Part shown: positions 55,325 through 63,873 of the stretch, piece by piece | Position numbering within the stretch: position 1 is the stretch's first letter | Layout: each line of letters begins with the position of its first letter | Notes under the pieces: generated by a model | What the model saw: the letters and a program-made list of their open reading frames with translations, nothing else | What the model was told of the DNA's origin: nothing | Database searches by the model: none | Position numbers and translations under genes: made by a program | Assembly: GCF_006715025.1 (NCBI RefSeq) | Contig: NZ_VFMK01000001.1 | Span: 124,001 to 188,000 of the forward strand | Source of the DNA: Serratia fonticola | GTDB lineage: Bacteria > Pseudomonadota > Gammaproteobacteria > Enterobacterales > Enterobacteriaceae | Direction: 5' to 3' | DNA: 64,000 bases

Positions 55325-56344
55325 TTATTTCTTGTGGCGAATACGCGGGTTAACAACGCCGTAGAGCACATCTACCAACAGGTTAACCAGAATAATCATA
55401 CAGGCGACCAGCAATACGCCGCCCTGAACGACCGGATAATCGCGGCGTTGCAGCGCATCCATCAGCCAGCGCCCCAGCCCCGGCCAGGAGAAGATGGTTT
55501 CGGTCAGGATCGCGCCGGCCAGCATGGTGCCCACCTGCAGACCGATCACCGTCACCACCGGCAACAGGGCGTTACGCAATGCATGCACCACGATCACCCG
55601 CATACGGCTCACCCCCTTGGCGCGCGCGGTACGGATATAATCTTCACCCAGCACTTCCAGCATGGAGGAGCGGGTCATACGCACGATAACCGCCAGCGGG
55701 ATAGTGCCCAATACGATGGCAGGCAGGATCATGTGCATCACGGCATCCTTGAAGTCGCCTGGCTCGCCCCAAATCAGGGTGTCGATCAGCATAAAGCCGG
55801 TCAACGGCAGGCTATCGTCCAGGAAAACCGTATCGCTTATTCGCCCCGATACAGGGGTGAGATTAAGCTGCACCGACACCAGCATGATCAGCATCATGCC
55901 CCACCAGAAAATCGGCATCGAATAGCCGGTCAGCGAGATGCCCACGGCGGTGTGATCGAAAATCGAACCGCGCTTGACCGCCGCCAACACCCCCACCGGG
56001 ATACCGACAATCACCGCGAAAATCATCGCGCAGATGCCCAGTTCCAGTGTGGCTTTAAAGCGTGGGACAAACTCATCCCAAACGGAAATACGGCTCTTGA
56101 GGGACGTACCCAGGTCGCCATGCAGCACGTTGGTTACGTAAGTGAAATATTGTTGATAGAGCGGTTTATTCAGCCCCATCTCTGCCATGAGTTGTGCATG
56201 GCGCTCTGCGGAGATCCCGCGTTCCCCGGCCATAATGGTCACCGGATCGCCGGGGATCATATGGACGAATGCAAAAGTCAGCAACGTTATGCCGATAAAC
56301 GTTGGGATAACTAACCCCAAACGTCGGAGTATGAACTGCAACAT
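55325..56344 (-). CDS. dppB: Dipeptide ABC transporter permease DppB
   Basis: A 339-residue permease, equal in length to E. coli DppB. It starts MLQFILRRLGLVIPTFIGI, has six helices, and the EAA loop in YIRTARAKGVSRMRVIVVHALRNA. A 167-bp gap with a hairpin parts it from dppA, consistent with dppA being made in excess over the membrane subunits. Confidence 0.96.
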   Translation of the reverse strand: MLQFILRRLGLVIPTFIGITLLTFAFVHMIPGDPVTIMAGERGISAERHAQLMAEMGLNKPLYQQYFTYVTNVLHGDLGTSLKSRISVWDEFVPRFKATLELGICAMIFAVIVGIPVGVLAAVKRGSIFDHTAVGISLTGYSMPIFWWGMMLIMLVSVQLNLTPVSGRISDTVFLDDSLPLTGFMLIDTLIWGEPGDFKDAVMHMILPAIVLGTIPLAVIVRMTRSSMLEVLGEDYIRTARAKGVSRMRVIVVHALRNALLPVVTVIGLQVGTMLAGAILTETIFSWPGLGRWLMDALQRRDYPVVQGGVLLVACMIILVNLLVDVLYGVVNPRIRHKK

Positions 56345-56440
56345 ATCCCGAACTCTCTGTATAAAATACCCGGCAGCTCATCGTCCGCCAGGTTTATTAA
56401 AACTCACACGCTTCACGACATTCTTCTGGAGACGGGAATA

Positions 56441-56466
56441 CAGGAGCGCAACGTATTGCGCCCCTG
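56441..56466 (-). terminator. Hairpin between dppA and dppB (attenuation or mRNA stabilising)
   Basis: An 11-bp stem CAGGGGCGCAA/TTGCGCTCCTG (one mismatch) lies 46 bp after the dppA stop. There is no T-run. It may stop part of the transcripts or protect dppA mRNA. Confidence 0.4.
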
Positions 56467-56511
56467 CCAATTCATCCTACCCGTCCTTTAACCCACCTGA
56501 TTCAGGCAGGC

Positions 56512-58119
56512 TTAGTCCAGAGAAACGTTCTCAAAGTGATGTTTACCGAGTGGATCCACCACATAGCCCTTCACTTCTTTACGCACTGGCTCATAAACGG
56601 TGGAGTGGGCCACAATCAGCGCCGGAGCCTGATCGTGCATCACTACCTGAGCCTGCTTGTAGAGTTCTACGCGTTTTTCGTGGTTCGATTCGGAACGAGC
56701 CGGTTGGATCAGATCCTCAAACGGCTTGTAACACCAGCGAGAGTAGTTGGAGCCATCTTTCGCGGCCGCACAGCTGAACAGCGTGGCGAAGAAGTTGTCC
56801 GGATCACCATTGTCACCGGTCCAGCCCATCATCACCGTCTGATGCTCACCATCTTTGGCACGCTTGAGGTATTCGCCCCACTCGTAGGAAACGATCTTGG
56901 CATTCACGCCAATCTTCGCCCAGTCGGACTGGATCATTTCAGCCATACGGCGAGCGTTCGGGTTATACGGGCGTTGTACCGGCATGGCCCACAGATCGAT
57001 GGAGAAACCGTCTGGCAAGCCCGCTTCTTTCAGCAATTCTTTGGCCTTGGCCGGATCGTAGGCGTAATCCTGCACCGCATCGTTATAGCCCCACATGGTC
57101 GGCGGGATCAGGTTCTTGGCTGTCTGCCCCGCGCCCTGATAAACCGCATCAACGATGGCTTGCTTGTTCACCGCCATGGTCAGTGCCTGACGCACTTTCA
57201 CGTTATCCAGCGGTTTTTTCTCAACGTTGAACGACAGGTAGCCGACATTCAGGCCAGGCTGCTCCATCAGGTTGATGGTTTTGTCCTGCTTCATGCGAGC
57301 GATGTCTGCCGGGTTCGGGTACGGCATGACCTGGCACTCGTTTTTCTGCAGTTTGGCATAACGCACAGAGGCGTCAGGCGTGATGGAGAACACCAGGCGA
57401 TCGATCTTCGGCTTGGTGCCCCAGTAGCCGTCAAAGGCCTTGTAGAGGATTTTGGAGTCTTTCTGATACTGCAACAGCTGGAACGGCCCGGTACCCACTG
57501 GGTTCAGGTCTACTTTCTCCGGCGTACCGGCTTTCATCATCTTATCGGCGTATTCCGCAGACAGGATGGACGCAAAGTCCATACCCAAATCCGCCAGGAA
57601 TGGCGCTTCCGGACGAGTCAGCGTGAAGCGCACGGTGTTGTCGTCCACTTTCTCAACTTTGCTGATCAGATCCTGCATGCCCATACCCTGGAAGTATTCA
57701 TAGCTGCCGCCAGAAACCTTGTGGTAAGGATGGTTCGGATCAAGCTGACGCTGGAAGGAGTACAGCACGTCATCCGCATTGAAATCACGGGTAGGTTTAA
57801 AATCTTTGCTGTCTTGCCACTTCACGCCTTTGCGCAGGTGGAAGGTGTAGACTTTACCGTCTTCGCTAACGTCCCACTTCTCTGCCAGACCCGGCTCCAG
57901 TTCGGTGGTACCCAGTTTGAACTCAACCAGGCGGTTATAAATCGGTACTGAGCTGGCATCATAGGTGGTGCCGGAAGTAAACAACTGCGGGTTGAATCCC
58001 TCAGGAGAGCCTTCAGAACAGTAAACCAGTGTCTTTGCCTGTACGCTGGCGGCGACGGTCAGGGCAATCAGCCCAAGACCGAATTTCAGAATCCCTGATT
58101 TACCCAAGGAACTTGTCAT
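56512..58119 (-). CDS. dppA: Periplasmic dipeptide-binding protein DppA
   Basis: DppA captures dipeptides in the periplasm for DppBCDF and serves as chemotaxis receptor partner in enterics. The 535-residue family-5 solute-binding protein has a signal peptide ending AASVQA before KTLVYCSEGSPEGFNP. It shows YDASSVPIYNRLVEF and AEKWDVSEDGKVYTFHLRKGV near the N-terminus. The ribosome site is CGGAG 8 nt before ATG. The leader is CA-rich (see the separate entry). Confidence 0.97.
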   Translation of the reverse strand: MTSSLGKSGILKFGLGLIALTVAASVQAKTLVYCSEGSPEGFNPQLFTSGTTYDASSVPIYNRLVEFKLGTTELEPGLAEKWDVSEDGKVYTFHLRKGVKWQDSKDFKPTRDFNADDVLYSFQRQLDPNHPYHKVSGGSYEYFQGMGMQDLISKVEKVDDNTVRFTLTRPEAPFLADLGMDFASILSAEYADKMMKAGTPEKVDLNPVGTGPFQLLQYQKDSKILYKAFDGYWGTKPKIDRLVFSITPDASVRYAKLQKNECQVMPYPNPADIARMKQDKTINLMEQPGLNVGYLSFNVEKKPLDNVKVRQALTMAVNKQAIVDAVYQGAGQTAKNLIPPTMWGYNDAVQDYAYDPAKAKELLKEAGLPDGFSIDLWAMPVQRPYNPNARRMAEMIQSDWAKIGVNAKIVSYEWGEYLKRAKDGEHQTVMMGWTGDNGDPDNFFATLFSCAAAKDGSNYSRWCYKPFEDLIQPARSESNHEKRVELYKQAQVVMHDQAPALIVAHSTVYEPVRKEVKGYVVDPLGKHHFENVSLD

Positions 58120-58131
58120 CGCGAGTGCTCC

Positions 58132-58155
58132 GTATGTGATGTGATGTGTGTATTA
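58132..58155 (-). promoter_or_regulatory. CA-rich tract before dppA, likely GcvB small-RNA target
   Basis: The mRNA reads AAUACACACAUCACAUCACA just before the ribosome site. The GcvB small RNA uses a G/U-rich R1 region to pair with such tracts and is known to repress dppA in E. coli and Salmonella. The GcvB gene is not in the window. Confidence 0.55.
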
Positions 58156-58671
58156 CCGCCAGTCCCTATATTTTTTATTACGCGGCCTGTGCAGTCGGTG
58201 CCCGAAGGCAAGAGGAATAACAGTGCGAGAGTGCCGGATGGAACGCATCACGGCAGGGTGCTTGAGCGCGTGGAATTCACTCATACACCTCTCGCTCTTA
58301 TCCCTGAGGTTACCAAATTGCCAACTGTTTGGAGTGCCGTCAATATAACCAGTAGGGATTTACATAGACTGTGAGAAACAGCAAACAAACATAAAAAAAA
58401 CCTTTCCGTAACAGTTGCAGCATTAAAACTTGTGCTACGCGCCGATTTTTAGTTCAAAGAACCGTGTAACAGAAAATAACCAGCGTTAAGCTCCAATAAA
58501 AAACTAAAAAAGTTTGTTACTGAATGATGAATATCTGAACGGTTATTTTTGTGATCAAGCCAAAAGACAGGAGGAAATGCTGGAGCGCCCCCCGAAAGAG
58601 TGAGGGTGATAGGCGGTTTTCAAGCGACGGTTAACCCCATTTTGTGTGGCGCAAAAAAACGCTCGCCGGTG
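58156..58671. other. dppA upstream region / chiA downstream region
   Basis: About 500 bp with no gene. The 5' part is GC-rich and probably dppA leader, while 58340-58570 is AT-rich and probably holds the promoter. Frames at 58141-58374 and 58600-58854 are not convincing. Confidence 0.55.
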
Positions 58672-58703
58672 AAAAAAGCCGGGAGCAAAACAATGCCCCC
58701 GGC
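58672..58703 (-). terminator. Rho-independent terminator of chiA
   Basis: The stem GCCGGG(GGC)/(GCT)CCCGGC is followed on the minus strand by TTTTTT. It lies 16 bp after the chiA stop. Confidence 0.85.
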
Positions 58704-58719
58704 AAACAATACCTGCCTG

Positions 58720-60411
58720 TTATTGGCCTATCGCCGAGTTGCCCAGACCGGCATTCATATTGTTGAGAATATCGCCGTTATCGGCGTCAATCTCCCAAGA
58801 GAACAACCCACCCAACTGCTTATCCAGTACATATTTACCTTTGGCCTGTATTGAGCGCGCATCATCGAAGGTGATCAAATCACCGGTCGAGGCTTTGAAC
58901 ACGTAAGGCGCCTCAGCCATGGCATCGTAGTTGTATTTCCAGTCACCGCTCATGTATTCATTGGCGATCTGGCGATAATCCACGATGCCGTTCTCCCAGG
59001 TGCCTTTCACTGGCCCGGTGGCCGTACCGCTAAACGGATTGTTGTTCTGGTAGCCGTTCACGCCGGTCCAGCCACGCCCGTACATGGCCGCGCCCACCAC
59101 AATCTTGCCCGGCTTGACCCCTTGCGCCAACAGCGCATTCACTCCGTTACGGGTGGTATAAGCGGTATCGGGTTTCCAGGCTGGCGCATTCAGCGCCGTC
59201 TGGTGGCCCAGATTTTTCAGATCGAATGCCCCATAGAAGTCGTAGCTCATCAGGAAAATATGGTCCATCACGTTCTGCGCGGTGTTGTAATCCACCTTGT
59301 CGATCTTATCTTTACCCGCGCTGATAGCGGAGGTCAGTTCGTACTTGCGGCCAGTCTCCACTGAGAGCTGATCCAGCATGGCACGCAGGTCTTTCATCAA
59401 TTGAACGTAGGTAGCACCATCCTGTGCACTGCCCAGATTCGGGTTGGCACCTTGGCCACCGGGGAACTCCCAATCAATATCCACGCCGTCAAAGAACTTC
59501 CAGGTTTGCAGGAACTCTTTCACCGAGGCGACAAAGCGATCGCGCTTAACCTTGTCACCCATAAAGTAGAAGGGATCGGAGAGTGTCCAACCGCCAATAG
59601 ACGGCAGGATTTTCAGCTCTGGCCGCGCCTGCTTCAACGCCATCAATTGACCAAAGTTACCTTTATAGGGGTCATCCCAGGCGCTGACGCCTTTTTGACT
59701 TTTCTGCAGGGCGGCAAACGGATCGTGGATCGAGACTTTAAAATCTTCACGGCCCTGGCAAGAACGCTGCAACGCCTGGAAACTGCCCTCAATCTCTTTC
59801 AGACTGTCGTTGATACCATCACCCCCACAAATCGGGATAAAGCCGTACAGCAGGTGGGTCAGGTTTTGTGCCGGGATTTTATCGACCGTGAAGTTACGGC
59901 CATATACTCCCCATTCAACAAAATAAGAGCCTACCACTTTGCCGGAGTCCTGTTTATAAGGCCTGTTCTTTTCCAGCAAAGGTTCCGTTAACGGTGCCAG
60001 ATGGCTGCCGTCGGTATCTGCAATAATAATTTCTTTGGCGTCGCTGGCCGTACAGCCATCGGTATTACATAATGCCACCTGCATCTGATAACGGCCGCCT
60101 TTATTCACAGTGAAATTGGCCGTACCGGCACTCCCCGTTGAGGCTCCGGACCAGACTTCTTTACCGCTTAATAAGACTTTTGCCGTTGTCCCTGCATCAC
60201 CGTTCCATAAATTCCAAGAAACGGCCACGTCGGCGGCATTTTTTACCTTCACCAGATTATTATAAGCCGTTGCCGCCGGGTCGACCTCAATAATGGCGAA
60301 CTTGGTCTCTCCCCAGGCAAGCGCAGGCTTACCAGGCGCGGCGGCCTGCGCCGCAGAACACAGCGCACTTCCGATCATCAGTGCTAACAGCGGTTTATTA
60401 AATTTGCGCAT
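58720..60411 (-). CDS. chiA: Secreted chitinase A (GH18)
   Basis: ChiA is the processive exochitinase that Serratia secretes to degrade chitin. With the start at 60411 (ribosome site AAAGGAA, MRKFNKPLLALMIGSALCSA) it has 563 residues, the exact length of S. marcescens ChiA. In order: signal peptide (1-23), N-terminal fibronectin-III-like chitin-binding domain (AVSWNLWNGDAGTTAKVLL), then the (beta/alpha)8 domain with catalytic FFDGVDIDWEFPGG (acid glutamate about residue 315), SYDFYGAFD, and the alpha+beta insertion. A longer frame from 60495 is not used. It has its own terminator. Confidence 0.97.
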   Translation of the reverse strand: MRKFNKPLLALMIGSALCSAAQAAAPGKPALAWGETKFAIIEVDPAATAYNNLVKVKNAADVAVSWNLWNGDAGTTAKVLLSGKEVWSGASTGSAGTANFTVNKGGRYQMQVALCNTDGCTASDAKEIIIADTDGSHLAPLTEPLLEKNRPYKQDSGKVVGSYFVEWGVYGRNFTVDKIPAQNLTHLLYGFIPICGGDGINDSLKEIEGSFQALQRSCQGREDFKVSIHDPFAALQKSQKGVSAWDDPYKGNFGQLMALKQARPELKILPSIGGWTLSDPFYFMGDKVKRDRFVASVKEFLQTWKFFDGVDIDWEFPGGQGANPNLGSAQDGATYVQLMKDLRAMLDQLSVETGRKYELTSAISAGKDKIDKVDYNTAQNVMDHIFLMSYDFYGAFDLKNLGHQTALNAPAWKPDTAYTTRNGVNALLAQGVKPGKIVVGAAMYGRGWTGVNGYQNNNPFSGTATGPVKGTWENGIVDYRQIANEYMSGDWKYNYDAMAEAPYVFKASTGDLITFDDARSIQAKGKYVLDKQLGGLFSWEIDADNGDILNNMNAGLGNSAIGQ

Positions 60412-60780
60412 AACTGATTCCTTTAATTCCAAGAGGATGAAGATTAAAATTTTAATTACGCCGAAGATCGTTGCGGGTAAATAAACCCATAACATCCCGA
60501 CGTGTTAAAAAGAATGAATTACCTATAAAGCCTTAGTTCACGGCGAGAATAGCCATTCCCATCCCGTGCATTCAGAATATAGAAAATAGACTCAACAATA
60601 CAATAGCGCTATGAATCGAGTTTTATTGGCTAATCATGAAATTCATTTCAACTTAAAATTACAGCCCATACAGAATAAAGAAATTGAATATATTAATGCG
60701 TAAAGATGAATATATTTTGCGATATAATAATGTATCACTACGCTCGCCATCACATTGGCTTTTGCCAGCAGCCTGAACCT
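60412..60780. other. chiA upstream region
   Basis: About 370 bp, AT-rich, with no gene. It must hold the chiA promoter. A short dyad GAAAT-TC-ATTTC near 60638-60649 may be an operator, but no regulator is recognised. Confidence 0.5.
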
Positions 60781-60811
60781 GCTTTCTTGAATGTGGTTAG
60801 TGAGAGAGGAT
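60781..60811 (-). repeat. Decayed duplicate of the tRNA-Pro 3' end
   Basis: GCTTTCTTGAATGTGGTTAG followed by TGAGAGAGGAT matches the terminator edge, linker and last 18 nt of tRNA-Pro, with changes in the acceptor part. It lies 86 bp downstream of the intact tRNA copy in transcriptional sense. Confidence 0.75.
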
Positions 60812-60843
60812 TGACGCGTATCATCCTCTCAAACTCCAGACGT

Positions 60844-60871
60844 AAAAAAGCCCGCTTAAAAAGCGGGCTTT
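60844..60871 (-). terminator. Rho-independent terminator of the second tRNA-Pro
   Basis: Stem AAGCCCGCTT/AAGCGGGCTT and T6, identical to 5619-5646. Confidence 0.9.
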
Positions 60872-60879
60872 CTTGAATG

Positions 60880-60956
60880 TGGTCGGCGAGAGAGGATTCG
60901 AACCTCCGACCCACTGGTCCCAAACCAGTTGCGCTACCAAGCTGCGCTACTCGCCG
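60880..60956 (-). tRNA. tRNA-Pro (anticodon TGG), at the proK position
   Basis: 77 nt with encoded CCA, identical to the tRNA at 5655-5731, including anticodon TGG. In E. coli the locus between dppA and eptB holds proK, whose anticodon is CGG. So this is either a proM copy placed here by conversion, or the Serratia state. It is transcribed alone. Confidence 0.96.
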
Positions 60957-60967
60957 ATGCGGGGCGC

Positions 60968-60996
60968 ATCTTACTGCTGGGGAATATACGCGTCAA
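60968..60996 (-). promoter_or_regulatory. Promoter of the second tRNA-Pro
   Basis: On the minus strand TTGACG (60991-60996), 17 bp, TAAGAT (60968-60973), then a GC-rich discriminator (GCGCCCCGC). The spacing is ideal and the discriminator is of the stringent type. Confidence 0.8.
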
Positions 60997-61070
60997 TCAC
61001 TTTTTCAAACCACTCTGCCAAGTGATGGCAAAAGCGCCAGAAAGGGCGGTATCTAAGCGAATCCCCGCCT

Positions 61071-62765
61071 TCACAGCGCGCTACTGGCTGCCTTACTCTG
61101 AGGAATATGGCACCAGTTGTTCTTTTCCACAATCCCGCCGTCTGGCGAGGTATAGCCAAGACAACCGAGGATAGTGTCAAACAGCTCGACGTGGCGATGC
61201 GTCTTGCCAACCCGCTGCTGAGCCTGTAACCGCTCGAATGCGCTCAGATGCTGCGGATCCTCAAGATATTTGTCAGATGCCCACACGATCATCGGTACAC
61301 GAAACTGCTCTGGTGGTGCCATTTCTCGCGGCGTACCGTGTAAATGCGAGTTCTCACCAATGGATTCACCATGATCGGCGGCGTAAAACACGATGGCTTT
61401 CTTATCCCGCACCTGGTCGATCACGCTATCGATAAAGGTATCGGTGTACAGCACCGAGTTGTCATAAGCGTTAATCAAACGTTCTTCGGAGCAGAACTCA
61501 TCCACCCCCATACACTCCGGCTGGTAACGTGCAAAACTACGGGGATAACGCTGTGAATACAGGTAATGCGAGCCTTTGGTGTGCAGGATCACCAGATGCT
61601 TACCGTTTGGATGGCGCGCCAGCGACTCCTTCATCTCGTCAACCAGCAACATATCGTCTACCGATTTACCGTCGTTACGCTTCTCTGAAGCGATCATTTC
61701 GCGGAAAGAATAGTTATCCACGTCGGTATTATTGTAGAACCACACCTCACTTTGCATCGCGAACAATTCAGACGAGAATCCCAACCCGTTCAATACGGCA
61801 AAAATATTCTGTTCTTTCAGCGTACGCTGTGGGTTATCTGAAGTGCCCCCTTCGCGTACAAACATACAGCGTAATGAAAGCTTGGTTGACGTGTCACAAG
61901 ATTCACCACGGAACGCCACCAGGTTCTTCTCCTGCGACAATTTCGGCGTGGTATCGCGCTCATAACCCAGCAGCCCCATATGATCCCAGCGTGTGGTTTC
62001 GCCGATGATAAATACCACATAGGTATCATCAATACCGGCAGGGGCAACATAGGTGAAGTTTTTACCCGGATCGAACATGTTGGCTTCGTCCTGGCTTTCA
62101 TCATAACGGGTATAGGCAAACAGCCCCAGCGCCGAGAGCCAATTAGAAGGCAGATAAGAATGGGCCACCACACCACCGTAGCTGGGCAGATCGATATTGG
62201 TGATCTTCTCCTGCGCATTTTGCTCTTTGTCCAGCGTGCGTAAAGGCAGCCAGACCAACGCCACGACCGCCAGCAGGATCAGCAATGGCTTGATCCGATG
62301 CCCAGGGGTTTTCAGCTGTTCGATCAGGGTATCTTTCAGGTTATTGCGCCAGATACACAGCAACGGCAAGGCACTGACGACAATCATCCACAGCACAAAG
62401 TGCAGACCAACCACTTCTTTGGAAAGATCGATATCAGTGGTCATGACCGAAACGATAATCCCGTAACCAATCACGACGTTGAAGAACGTCATGTAATAGC
62501 TGGCAGCGACCGAGATCAGCACCAGTAAAGAAGCGACAATACGATAGAACAGCCGCCCCCCTAACGACACCAACCTCATAATAAAGAAGGTAAACAGGAC
62601 AATGGCGATGACCTCAGTCACCGCAGAGACAACCTTAATCCCCTGGATGCCGTGCGCAAAAGAATCGAAACGACGATAGAAAACGGAAAGGTTTAAAAAG
62701 ATGCCGATATAGATCGCTAACAATAACGATAAATTCTGCTGTGATAGCGATTTAACTTTGTTCAT
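61071..62765 (-). CDS. eptB: Kdo2-lipid A phosphoethanolamine 7''-transferase
   Basis: EptB adds phosphoethanolamine to the outer Kdo of lipopolysaccharide. With the start at 62765 (MNKVKSLSQQNLSLLLAIYI, GGAGC 11 nt upstream) it has 564 residues (E. coli 563). Five N-terminal helices are followed by a periplasmic alkaline-phosphatase-like domain. Visible are the first zinc acid in FIIGETTRWDHMG, the nucleophile threonine in SCDTSTKLSLRCMF, AADHGESIGENSHLHGTP for zinc, and YTSPDGGIVEKNNWCHIP at the end. A frame from 62804 lacks a ribosome site. Confidence 0.96.
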   Translation of the reverse strand: MNKVKSLSQQNLSLLLAIYIGIFLNLSVFYRRFDSFAHGIQGIKVVSAVTEVIAIVLFTFFIMRLVSLGGRLFYRIVASLLVLISVAASYYMTFFNVVIGYGIIVSVMTTDIDLSKEVVGLHFVLWMIVVSALPLLCIWRNNLKDTLIEQLKTPGHRIKPLLILLAVVALVWLPLRTLDKEQNAQEKITNIDLPSYGGVVAHSYLPSNWLSALGLFAYTRYDESQDEANMFDPGKNFTYVAPAGIDDTYVVFIIGETTRWDHMGLLGYERDTTPKLSQEKNLVAFRGESCDTSTKLSLRCMFVREGGTSDNPQRTLKEQNIFAVLNGLGFSSELFAMQSEVWFYNNTDVDNYSFREMIASEKRNDGKSVDDMLLVDEMKESLARHPNGKHLVILHTKGSHYLYSQRYPRSFARYQPECMGVDEFCSEERLINAYDNSVLYTDTFIDSVIDQVRDKKAIVFYAADHGESIGENSHLHGTPREMAPPEQFRVPMIVWASDKYLEDPQHLSAFERLQAQQRVGKTHRHVELFDTILGCLGYTSPDGGIVEKNNWCHIPQSKAASSAL

Positions 62766-62940
62766 GTAACGCTGTAGCTCCGGGCTTACAAGTTCTGAGA
62801 CCATCTGACAGTCGATGTGCCGTCAGGTTCAGCCGAAATGCTATATGCGCCACTCTCCCGGGCAGAATCGGGATAAATCTCAATAAATAGGCACTTTTTG
62901 CCGCTTTTTTGATAAAAATTGCAGGGAAGAAAGCACAGAA

Positions 62941-62967
62941 AATGGGGGAATGGAAGCCCCCATTTTT
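62941..62967. terminator. Bidirectional hairpin between eptB and the ohr remnant
   Basis: The stem AATGGGGG/CCCCCATT has an 8-base loop. The plus strand continues with TTT, and the minus strand has a TTTTC run. It probably ends the ohr-remnant transcript. Confidence 0.6.
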
Positions 62968-62988
62968 ACTGATAATGGGCGGGATACA

Positions 62989-63201
62989 TTACTTAACGTT
63001 AAGGGTTATATCGATATTGCCGCGCGTCGCGTTGGAGTATGGGCACACGACATGCGCTTTTTTCACCAGGTCCTCTGCGACGCTACGTTCTACACCCGGC
63101 AGGCTGATATCCAACTGAACCTCAATACCAAAACCGTTCGGTATCTCGCCAATACCGACAGTGCCTTCAATAGCCGCTGAAGATAACATCCGCAGAGCCA
63201 A
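62989..63201 (-). pseudogene. ohr: Truncated organic hydroperoxide resistance protein (ohr) remnant
   Basis: About 70 residues match the C-terminal half of Ohr: SSAAIEGTVGIGEIPNGFGI, the segment LDISLPGVERSVAEDLVKKA, and HVVCPYSNATRGNIDITLNV with the second catalytic cysteine. The N-terminal half, with the first catalytic cysteine and its arginine, is missing; full Ohr is about 140 residues. The frame has only a TTG at 63201 as possible start and begins 3 bp after the OmpA-domain gene stop. It looks like a deletion remnant. Confidence 0.8.
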
Positions 63202-63204
63202 ACA

Positions 63205-63873
63205 TTATCCTGATCCGGTTTTACCAGGCTGGTACTCTACGTTAATCAAATAGAGATCGGCGCGCCGATATTTCGGCTGATTCCCCCTCAGTCGCCCAGC
63301 TTGTTTTTTACCGCTAAGTGGAACAAGTACACTCTTATAGCCATCACTATTCACTTTACTGGCAAGAAAACGCGCCCGTGCCAGTGACAAACTCTGATTA
63401 GACTGCTCTTCACCGACATTGTCGGCGCTGCCGACAATCAGGAGCTGCGTGCTTCCCGAATCAGATTGGCCGACCTGTTGACGAATCACGGCAATATTCA
63501 GATCGGAAGACTGCGCACTACCCGTGGCAAAATAGATACTGCTGACATATCGCGCGCGAAGCGGTAGATAAGTTTGTAGCATGTACATATAAGCCGTCTG
63601 ATCATCAGCCAGTGCCGCATTGCAGACGTCATTAATATGGTCAAGCAGTTGACGTTGAAAGCGTACAGCGGCAATCGCCTGGTTCGTTACCTTGGGACGC
63701 ATGTGGCCATCATAATGCAATGGCTGGCTCAGGTGATGCCCCGGTTGACCAAGGGCAAGGAGCTCATTGTGCTCACAATCAATAACCGTTTGTTGCTCGT
63801 TGGCGCAAACATTGAAGCCTACGCTCGCCAACATGAATATCGCGACATAAACGTGTTTATTTTGCATTAACAT
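63205..63873 (-). CDS. Exported protein with a C-terminal OmpA-like peptidoglycan-binding domain
   Basis: The 222-residue protein has a signal peptide (MLMQNKHVYVAIFMLASVGF, cleavage after NVCA), a middle helical part (RFQRQLLDHINDVCNAALAD), and an OmpA_C-like domain from about residue 118: SSIYFATGSAQSSDLNIAVI, LLIVGSADNVGEEQSNQSLS, and LARARFLASKV. The core pattern G-x-AD-x2-G-x5-N-x2-LS-x2-RA fits the OmpA/MotB family. ATG at 63867 is another possible start. The start overlaps the end of an upstream gene by 17 bp, so it is in an operon. Function unknown; peptidoglycan anchoring of an envelope machine is the likely role. Confidence 0.75.
   Translation of the reverse strand: MLMQNKHVYVAIFMLASVGFNVCANEQQTVIDCEHNELLALGQPGHHLSQPLHYDGHMRPKVTNQAIAAVRFQRQLLDHINDVCNAALADDQTAYMYMLQTYLPLRARYVSSIYFATGSAQSSDLNIAVIRQQVGQSDSGSTQLLIVGSADNVGEEQSNQSLSLARARFLASKVNSDGYKSVLVPLSGKKQAGRLRGNQPKYRRADLYLINVEYQPGKTGSG

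Noticed and set aside
54396..55364. 322-codon plus-strand frame opposite dppC
   Set aside because: It is histidine/glutamine-rich antisense to a clear permease gene, a shadow of codon bias. The same applies to 55334-56314, 56536-57951 and 44499-45551.
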